Source: Flammeovirgaceae bacterium
GTDB lineage: Bacteria > Bacteroidota > Bacteroidia > Cytophagales > Cyclobacteriaceae
DNA length: 64,000 bases
NCBI GenBank assembly: GCA_023251155.1
Contig: JAHEZH010000004.1
Span: 43,477-107,476 of the forward strand
Direction of reading: 5' to 3'
The position numbers were made by a program, and so were the translations under genes. Positions 1 through 5,825 of the stretch are shown in pieces. Each line of letters starts with the position of its first letter. The first letter of the stretch is position 1. Below the pieces are notes generated by a model. The model saw only the letters and a list, made by a program, of their open reading frames with translations. It did no database searches and was not told where the DNA came from.

Positions 1-97
1 ATTCTGGGAATTGGAATAACGGGGTAGTGGCGTCTCGCTGGAGTTGACCGATCCAGTCCTCCGAAAGACGAAGGATATCCTCGCTGCTACTTTTCAT
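1..97 (-). CDS. Partial divergent ORF at left edge, unknown
   Basis: This stretch is too short for the ORF track. Reading the minus strand from an ATG at 97 gives 32 codons open to the window edge, beginning MKSSSEDILRLSEDW. Composition is protein-like, with an amphipathic acidic start, but no family is recognised. Its start lies only 7 bases from the start of the reverse transcriptase on the other strand. If real, the two genes are tightly divergent, and there would be no room for a retron RNA immediately upstream of the reverse transcriptase. It could also be a chance open frame inside a non-coding RNA region. Sequence to the left of the window would decide. Confidence 0.4.
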   Translation of the reverse strand, partial: MKSSSEDILRLSEDWIGQLQRDATTPLFQFPE

Positions 98-104
98 TTT
101 ACTT

Positions 105-1616
105 ATGGCCGGCTCACAAAACACACGTCAGCAACTTTACGATCGCATCAAAGCTTCCACCAAAGAAGCGGTGATACTGGAAGAGATGAAACGTCTCGGC
201 TTCTGGAAATCAGAAGAGGGAATGCCTTCACTACCCGAATTGATCATCGAGAAGGAGGCGGTATTGATCAAAGAGGTACGTGAATTAGTTGAGCAGCAGC
301 GCAAATACAAAAACAAAGAAGAAGCACTCAAAGAAGTAAGAAAGCTACGATTAGAAAAATCAAAGCTTAAGCGCGAAGAAAACAAGAAAACAAGAAAACA
401 GAAACGGGAAGAAAAAGCAGCACACTGGAAAGAGCGAAAAGAAAAAGACATTCTCTACTTAGGGGAAAAAGTATCGAAAGGGTTAAATAACAAAGAGAGT
501 GATCTCGCAAAATTAACATCACTTCAGTTACCCGTACTTCAAAATGCAGAAGACATTGCTGCAGCGATGGGTATTCCCGTAGGGCAGGTTCGTTTTCTCT
601 CTTTTCACCGTATCGTAAGTAAGACGACACACTACAGACACTTTTATATTCCTAAAAAGACCGGAGGCAAGCGTTTGATTTCCACCCCCATGCCACGACT
701 GAAAAGTGCGCAATACTGGGTGCTGATAAATGTGTTAGATAAAATTCTTACCCATGATGCTGCGCATGGCTTTGTAAAGAAGAGATCTATTGTATCAAAT
801 GCATTACCTCATGTAAAAGCGGAAGTAGTCATCAATATGGATCTTAAGGATTTCTTCCCTTCCATCAGTTATGTGCGAGTAAAAGGATTATTCCAGTCAT
901 TTGGTTATTCAGAACAAGTCGCCACTATTCTTGGGTTGATCTGTACCGAACCGGAATCAGACGAGATTGAATTGGATGGAGAAACGTATTTCGCTGCCAA
1001 TGGAGAACGCTTCTTACCTCAGGGTGCCCCCACAAGTCCTGCTATTACCAACATCATTTGCCGTAAGCTGGATGTACGCCTTAAAGGCATTGCTTCGAAA
1101 TTAAATTTCAATTACACGCGCTATGCCGATGATCTTACTTTCTCGGCATCAGGTGAGAGTGCTGCCAGCACTAAAACACTTCTCGGCTTCGTAAAGAAAA
1201 TAATCAAAGAAGAGAATCTGAACATTCATCCTGATAAGCTACGGGTGCTAAGAAAAGGTGCCCGCAAAGAGGTGACCGGAATTGTGGTGAACGATAAGCC
1301 TTCGGTCAATGCAAAAGAGTTGGATCGTTTCCGGGCATTATTATTTCAAATTGAAAAAGACGGAATAGGAGGAAAGCATTGGAAGAATTCAAACAACCTG
1401 CTCGCCTCCATGAAAGGATACGCCAGCTTTGTGGCCATGGTAAATCCGGAGAAGGGAAATCCAATTAAGGAACGGGTCAATAAAATTCTGGCGGCCAATC
1501 AATTCACTCATGTAATCAAACATAAGTCCAAAGCAATGATCGCCAAGGATGCCGCGAAAAACACGAACACTGCTTCAACCAGCGAAGTAAAAAAACCGTG
1601 GTGGAAATTCTGGTAA
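105..1616 (+). CDS. Retron-type reverse transcriptase with N-terminal coiled-coil extension
   Basis: RNA-directed DNA polymerase, 503 aa. The catalytic YADD box is at residues 340-343, preceded by the palm motif VINMDLKDFFPSI and by LPQGAPTSP. Two retron hallmarks are present: NAxxH (NALPH, near residue 232) and VTG (near residue 390). About 170 residues precede the polymerase core. They include a conserved-looking MKRLGFW segment and a very Lys/Arg/Glu-rich helix likely to form a coiled coil. This long-N-terminus layout resembles myxobacterial Mx162-type retron RTs more than the compact E. coli ones (inference). The C-terminus ends in KKPWWKFW. No effector gene follows on the same strand; the next gene is convergent. 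Any msr-msd RNA would lie mostly left of the window. The ATG at 105 is kept because residues just after it look conserved in this RT type. Confidence 0.88.
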   Translation: MAGSQNTRQQLYDRIKASTKEAVILEEMKRLGFWKSEEGMPSLPELIIEKEAVLIKEVRELVEQQRKYKNKEEALKEVRKLRLEKSKLKREENKKTRKQKREEKAAHWKERKEKDILYLGEKVSKGLNNKESDLAKLTSLQLPVLQNAEDIAAAMGIPVGQVRFLSFHRIVSKTTHYRHFYIPKKTGGKRLISTPMPRLKSAQYWVLINVLDKILTHDAAHGFVKKRSIVSNALPHVKAEVVINMDLKDFFPSISYVRVKGLFQSFGYSEQVATILGLICTEPESDEIELDGETYFAANGERFLPQGAPTSPAITNIICRKLDVRLKGIASKLNFNYTRYADDLTFSASGESAASTKTLLGFVKKIIKEENLNIHPDKLRVLRKGARKEVTGIVVNDKPSVNAKELDRFRALLFQIEKDGIGGKHWKNSNNLLASMKGYASFVAMVNPEKGNPIKERVNKILAANQFTHVIKHKSKAMIAKDAAKNTNTASTSEVKKPWWKFW

Positions 1617-1623
1617 AAGAAGC

Positions 1624-2313
1624 TTAATTCACTTTACGCTGACGTTCCTTATGCAGTTCTCCCACTTTCTTGATCTGCCCTCCGGCATTGGCCACCGAGT
1701 CTTGCGATTTTTTATTCATGTCAATCTTGATAAGCAAGGCAGCATGCTCCAGCTTATTGGCTTCCAGTAATTTCTCTAACCGGATTTTTTCTTTTTCGTT
1801 CGCTGCCAGCTTAAATGCAAGATCTTTATCCTGGTTGACTAGCCGTTGTTGCTGCCGGGTGACGGCATCAGCCGCCTGCTGTGCTTCATCAATCTGTACC
1901 TGTATTTTGTCTTTATAGAATTTTACGCCAAAGCGATTGACAAAAGCTTCCAGGTCTTTGTAGACCACGTGTATGTCATTCACCGCCCACTCATTCTCCT
2001 TCAGTCCAATCCACACTTTCCCCTTCTTATCACTTCCTGTAGCAGTAGCGTAAATGATTCCTTTAGCATAAGGTGTTCCCCCAACTACAGGTTCAGCGAT
2101 GGTCATCACTTCTCCGTTGTTCTTTACTTTCCCCAGTTCTTTCAGGTATTTATTCCACGCTACGCTTACCTCGGCCAGGCTTGCATCCAGTTCCGTAGCA
2201 TAGCCTTCGGTATTCTCGCCTTTTACTCGCTCCTGTTGTTTATTAACTGTTACGGTTTGAGCTTTGACAATAAATAATGATAAACAGAACAGGCTGATGA
2301 TAACCTTCTTCAT
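1624..2313 (-). CDS. Secreted coiled-coil protein, unknown function
   Basis: 229 aa. A cleavable signal peptide is visible (MKKVIISLFCLSLFIVKAQ). Residues of about 25-135 form a compact region with no recognised family. From about 140 to the end there is a long Gln/Lys/Glu-rich helix (EKEKIRLEKLLEANKLEHAA) predicted as coiled coil. It is probably periplasmic. It ends 7 bases from the reverse transcriptase stop, facing it, so it is not co-transcribed with that gene. A good Bacteroidota-type promoter lies about 80 bases upstream of its start. There is no evidence that it works with the RT beyond adjacency. Confidence 0.75.
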   Translation of the reverse strand: MKKVIISLFCLSLFIVKAQTVTVNKQQERVKGENTEGYATELDASLAEVSVAWNKYLKELGKVKNNGEVMTIAEPVVGGTPYAKGIIYATATGSDKKGKVWIGLKENEWAVNDIHVVYKDLEAFVNRFGVKFYKDKIQVQIDEAQQAADAVTRQQQRLVNQDKDLAFKLAANEKEKIRLEKLLEANKLEHAALLIKIDMNKKSQDSVANAGGQIKKVGELHKERQRKVN

Positions 2314-2392
2314 GGCTGGCTTGTTAATTTAGAGTTAAAAAAATAAAATGGCTCTGACAATCGCTGTGCAGGGCATCTCAAAAAATACGTTG

Positions 2393-2420
2393 CAAAGTTA
2401 TTAAAATAAAATAATGGCAA
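2393..2420 (-). promoter_or_regulatory. Bacteroidota-type promoter for the 1624-2313 gene
   Basis: On the minus strand TTTG is followed by 17 bases and then TAACTTTG, a full match to the TTTG-N17-23-TAnnTTTG consensus used by the Bacteroidota primary sigma factor. It overlaps the first codons of the divergent epimerase gene. The predicted leader is about 70 bases. Confidence 0.55.
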
Positions 2421-3313
2421 ACATTCTCATTACTGGCGCCTCCGGACTGGTCGGAAAAAAACTTACTGAGCTGCTTCTTCACCAGAATCATCGGGTATCA
2501 CACCTGGTTCGTTCCCCGGAAAAGGGGGCCGTTCCTTCTTTTAAATGGGACATCAAAAAGAAATACATTGATCCCAAGACACTGGAAGGCATAGACACCA
2601 TCATTCACCTTGCCGGTGCAGGTGTTGCCGACAGGCGATGGAACGAAGAATGGAAAAATGAAATTCTTGAAAGCCGCACCCTCTCCTCACGGCTACTGTA
2701 TGAAACACTGAAGAACACCAGGCACGCAGTAAAGAGTTTTATTTCCGCTTCGGCCATTGGCATTTACGGATTTACATTGAGTGATCAGCTCTTCACGGAA
2801 GAGAGTGCATCAGGGAATGACTTCCTCGCGCAAGTGGTGCGCGCGTGGGAACATGAAGTCGATCAGATCGCGCAGCTAAACATTCGCGTTGCTAAAATCC
2901 GTATTGGCGTAGTGCTTGCAAAACAAGGAGGAGCATTAGCGCAAATGGCACTGCCGGTGAAGTGGTATGTGGGCTCACCGTTAGCTTCCGGCAGGCAGTA
3001 CATCAGCTGGATACACATCGATGACCTGTGCGGCATTTTCATGAAAGCGGTAGAAGATCAACAGCTGCATGGAGCCTATAATGGAGTAGCTCCACATCCG
3101 GTAACGAATGCCGAACTGACCAAGGAAATAGCGAACGCTTTACACAAACCCCTATGGGCACCCAATGTGCCCGGTTTTGTATTGAAACTCGTGGTAGGTG
3201 AGATGGCTGGTATTGTAATTAATGGGAATAATGTGTCCGCTAAAAAAGTGGAGCGTGCCGGATATGAATTCAAATTTAAAAGTATAGGGAGTGCGCTGAA
3301 CGATCTTCTATAA
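2414..3313 (+). CDS. TIGR01777-type NAD(P)-dependent epimerase (YfcH-like SDR)
   Basis: 299 aa, the usual length for this extended-SDR family. The Rossmann nucleotide-binding motif GASGLVGKK sits at the extreme N-terminus, followed by IIHLAGAGVADRRW and the ISASAIGIYG active-site region, where this family has a modified catalytic tetrad. The C-terminal portion from about residue 250 matches the DUF1731 tail (WAPNVPGFVLKLVVGEMA). The substrate is unknown for the family; it is cytoplasmic. It stands alone on the plus strand between two minus-strand genes. The ATG at 2414 is the first residue of the beta strand before the Rossmann loop, so the start is secure. Confidence 0.9.
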   Translation: MANILITGASGLVGKKLTELLLHQNHRVSHLVRSPEKGAVPSFKWDIKKKYIDPKTLEGIDTIIHLAGAGVADRRWNEEWKNEILESRTLSSRLLYETLKNTRHAVKSFISASAIGIYGFTLSDQLFTEESASGNDFLAQVVRAWEHEVDQIAQLNIRVAKIRIGVVLAKQGGALAQMALPVKWYVGSPLASGRQYISWIHIDDLCGIFMKAVEDQQLHGAYNGVAPHPVTNAELTKEIANALHKPLWAPNVPGFVLKLVVGEMAGIVINGNNVSAKKVERAGYEFKFKSIGSALNDLL

Positions 3314-3326
3314 TCTATTCAAGAAA

Positions 3327-3920
3327 TCAGTTTTTAGTGTTCAGCGTATCAAATGTACTATCAATCCACATACGTGATTTCTTATCAAAGCTAAATCGTG
3401 CTCCATCAGGAAATTCGATGTACTTGTCTCCAGTGTACTTGGGATAATAAATTGTCAAGTCTCTATTTGTTACCATTCTGTCAAACAGTAAGCTTCCTCG
3501 TTCCGTCAGGTCAGCATAGGGCATCTTCCACGTGCGAAACACTTCTTCATATTCTACCAATGAATCTGATTCATTCACTTTTAGTTTTCCCCCTATTCCT
3601 TCGTAAGCAGTTGTAATACTTTTTGCAGGCCTAGCCATTAGAAAATAAAGAGAACCATCTTCGCCTTCAAAAAGAAAAATAAAATGATAGTTGGCCACTG
3701 CTTTTCTATAATACGGATCAAACTCGCTGTCAAACTTAGTTTGATGAGTGGAGCGAGGAGGCAGCTTTTCCGAATACCGTATTGTTTTATACAACACGCT
3801 ATCCTGCTCTTGCTGCGTTAAATAATCTTTGGGATTATAGCTCTTTGCCTTATTACATGCCATCAGTACAAATAAGATCGCTGGCAACAATAGCACAAGT
3901 ATTTTCACTCTCTTTATCAT
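3327..3920 (-). CDS. Putative lipoprotein, unknown function
   Basis: 197 aa. The N-terminus MIKRVKILVLLLPAILFVLMAC is a lipoprotein signal with a plausible lipobox ending at Cys22, so the protein is probably anchored in the periplasm or outer membrane. The rest is globular with no recognised domain; the middle reads FIFLFEGEDGSLYFLMARP. It lies downstream of the phosphate-type lipoprotein gene, but a terminator separates them, so shared regulation is doubtful. It converges on the epimerase gene with a 13-base gap. Confidence 0.7.
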   Translation of the reverse strand: MIKRVKILVLLLPAILFVLMACNKAKSYNPKDYLTQQEQDSVLYKTIRYSEKLPPRSTHQTKFDSEFDPYYRKAVANYHFIFLFEGEDGSLYFLMARPAKSITTAYEGIGGKLKVNESDSLVEYEEVFRTWKMPYADLTERGSLLFDRMVTNRDLTIYYPKYTGDKYIEFPDGARFSFDKKSRMWIDSTFDTLNTKN

Positions 3921-3925
3921 AATTC

Positions 3926-3962
3926 AAAAATAAAAAAGCCTCCCGAGTATTCCTCAGGAGGC
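3926..3962 (-). terminator. Rho-independent terminator of the beta-helix lipoprotein gene
   Basis: A hairpin (GCCTCC arm at 3938, GGAGGC arm ending at 3962, interior pairs around the loop TATTC) is followed on the minus strand by TTTTTTATTTTT. It sits about 20 bases past the stop codon of the 3985-5676 gene. Confidence 0.85.
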
Positions 3963-3984
3963 TCAATTATTATGCTATCATTTA

Positions 3985-5676
3985 TTAATAAGCTGTGTTG
4001 TTGGGATCAAAGTTTGTCCATCCCGTCAACCAGTTATTAGTAGCGTCAAATGCACCTATGTAAGCAGTTTGAGAAAGACCTGTAGGTACTGTTGTGTTAG
4101 AACCTGCTGTCAGTAATGGAGAGCTGGTAGCAAGTAAAGCAGAAGGAGTTGCTAATGTTGCAGCACCTGTTAATCCGGCTATTTTAGCTGAAAGATCCAC
4201 TGTAGACTGAGTTGTCTCAATAGTTGGGTTATCCGTAGCAAAGTTTGCATCGCTGTAACCATTTGATCCGGAAATTGCTTTCAAAGTACCAACAATGCGA
4301 CCCATGTAGTTTCCTTTAAATACAGCAGCCGTATTAGCGCCTTCGAAATTGATTCCATTTGTTTTACCCCATCCTACGAATACAGAGTTATAAATCTGAA
4401 TGGCGGTATTTCTTCTGATGTGCAGACCATTAATATAGTTGTTACTTACGTTACCTCCGGCCAAAGCACCGTTACTTAATGGAGCGTATACGAAAGGTCC
4501 AAATGCAGTTACGTTAGAGAATTTAGCAGCTGTGAGCGGAGTGTTTGAATTAGTACCACCGTTCATGTTATCCGATTCGAAAGCGGTAGAACCAGAAATA
4601 TCTGCTACCACCGGGTCACGGAAAGAAGCCAGATATTGGTTGCTTCCACGGTAACCGAAGTCAGTATCGAAATCATCATCCCAACTTCTGTAAGCAACTA
4701 AGTATTGTGAGCCAACAGTACCACCAAACCATTCAAATGAATCATCACCCGAATAAGACACCTGTACGTGATGAATAGTTGTACCACTTCCAACGCTACC
4801 CATAGTCAATCCATTTAATTCGTTATTAGTAGAAAGTGCTATACCAGCAAATTCAATACGTACGTAGTAAAAATTACCTGTGTTATCGGCATCTGTGCTT
4901 CCGTCTGTAACTGTACCTGCGCCATAAACGCCATTTTCTGTCCCTGTCGCAGTAATACCTTCAATGTTTTGTGTACCCGCTTGATTATTCACTGCCTTAC
5001 CTAACAACACCACTCCACCCCAGTCGCCATAGTTACGGAAACCTTTAGGTGCAGATGATGTGAATATTATTGGAGCAGCTGCTGTTCCTTTAGCTTCAAT
5101 CTTTGCCCCGCGATTAACGATCAACGCACCTTTGGTTACTTTATCTCCAAGAATAATAGTGCCTGGTTCAATGGTGAGAGTTACTCCTGATTGAACAAAA
5201 ATATTTCCTTTTACCAAGTAATATTTGCTAGCTGACCAAGTAGTGTTAGCTGTAATGTTTGCATCCACGGTCACTGTTTCCTTAGGAGTTTTTGTTACCG
5301 TTACTGCTACTGTAGTGGTACCTGTTTCAGGTGTTCCTTGTTTATCAGTTACAGTAAAAGTAAGTGTAAGAGTACCTTCAGCTTGAGTTGCAGGTACAGT
5401 ATATTCGTAAGAGAAAGCATCTGCTTTAGTATCTGTGGTGTATGATTTTATTTCTGTATCACCTAATTTAATAGATCCGATATTTCCTTCTGCACTTACC
5501 GCAATGCTAAAGGTTTGTTTAGTGTTAGGAGCAAGCTGTACAGTACCAGGAGTAACCGTAATAGTAGGTGCTGCGAAATCCGCTGTCTCATCATCTTTAC
5601 AAGATGAAAGTGTAAATAGCCCCACCACCAGCGTGAGCATTACCACTTTAATAAAATTGTTCCTTAGTTTTTCCAT
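3985..5676 (-). CDS. Surface/periplasmic lipoprotein with Ig-like and parallel beta-helix domains, Pho-box regulated
   Basis: 563 aa. A lipoprotein signal (VVGLFTLSSCKDDE, Cys26-27 region) is followed by an Ig/Big-like domain (about 35-130), then a glycine- and asparagine-rich right-handed beta-helix (about 140-480; YYLVKGNIFVQSGVTLTIEPGT is the typical first coil). Proteins of this kind are commonly encoded beside TonB-dependent receptors in Bacteroidota, as here. The receptor is upstream on the same strand, but a terminator lies between them and this gene has its own promoter with a three-repeat Pho-box-like operator. I infer a role in scavenging phosphate or a phosphorylated nutrient at the cell surface; the ligand cannot be read from sequence. 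There is no type IX secretion tail at the C-terminus. Confidence 0.8.
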   Translation of the reverse strand: MEKLRNNFIKVVMLTLVVGLFTLSSCKDDETADFAAPTITVTPGTVQLAPNTKQTFSIAVSAEGNIGSIKLGDTEIKSYTTDTKADAFSYEYTVPATQAEGTLTLTFTVTDKQGTPETGTTTVAVTVTKTPKETVTVDANITANTTWSASKYYLVKGNIFVQSGVTLTIEPGTIILGDKVTKGALIVNRGAKIEAKGTAAAPIIFTSSAPKGFRNYGDWGGVVLLGKAVNNQAGTQNIEGITATGTENGVYGAGTVTDGSTDADNTGNFYYVRIEFAGIALSTNNELNGLTMGSVGSGTTIHHVQVSYSGDDSFEWFGGTVGSQYLVAYRSWDDDFDTDFGYRGSNQYLASFRDPVVADISGSTAFESDNMNGGTNSNTPLTAAKFSNVTAFGPFVYAPLSNGALAGGNVSNNYINGLHIRRNTAIQIYNSVFVGWGKTNGINFEGANTAAVFKGNYMGRIVGTLKAISGSNGYSDANFATDNPTIETTQSTVDLSAKIAGLTGAATLATPSALLATSSPLLTAGSNTTVPTGLSQTAYIGAFDATNNWLTGWTNFDPNNTAY

Positions 5677-5713
5677 TGACTATATTCGTTTTATGGTTTC
5701 TGTAAATACAGCA

Positions 5714-5721
5714 CAAAACTA
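5714..5721 (-). promoter_or_regulatory. -7 promoter element TAGTTTTG for the beta-helix lipoprotein
   Basis: On the minus strand TAGTTTTG matches the Bacteroidota -7 consensus TAnnTTTG exactly. It lies 9 bases downstream of the proximal Pho-type repeat, where an activator replacing the -33 contact would sit. The predicted leader is about 30 bases. Confidence 0.65.
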
Positions 5722-5730
5722 CTTTCGCGA

Positions 5731-5759
5731 TGTTAAGCCACTGTTAATGCACAGTTAAG
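5731..5759 (-). promoter_or_regulatory. Triple Pho-box-like operator (PhoB-type direct repeats)
   Basis: Three heptamers on the plus strand, TGTTAAG (5731), TGTTAAT (5742) and AGTTAAG (5753), are separated by exactly 4 bases each (CCAC, GCAC), giving an 11-base period. Read in the direction of the gene they are CTTAACT, ATTAACA and CTTAACA. The 7+4 spacing is the geometry recognised by PhoB dimers, and the CTTAAC core resembles cyanobacterial Pho boxes. Phosphate control is inferred; no phoB or phoR gene is in the window. Confidence 0.7.
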
Positions 5760-5778
5760 CTTGGTATTTATGAAAAAT

Positions 5779-5807
5779 AAAAAAAGCCCCTTCAGGAGCT
5801 TTTTTTC
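5779..5807. terminator. Bidirectional terminator after the TonB-dependent receptor
   Basis: An A-run, a short hairpin (AGCCCC/GGAGCT with one mismatch, loop TTCA) and a T-run lie 20 bases past the receptor stop. It separates receptor transcription from the lipoprotein gene's own promoter. Confidence 0.7.
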
Positions 5808-5825
5808 AGTGTGTGATCGTATTGA

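Noticed and set aside
44-283. 79-aa ORF overlapping the RT start
   Set aside because: It lies in another frame of the RT gene, with no family and low-complexity Thr/Ser/His content; a shadow ORF.
3920-3932. TATTTTTG as a promoter for the 3327-3920 lipoprotein
   Set aside because: The match is made by the T-run of the upstream terminator and sits only 4 bases from the start codon.
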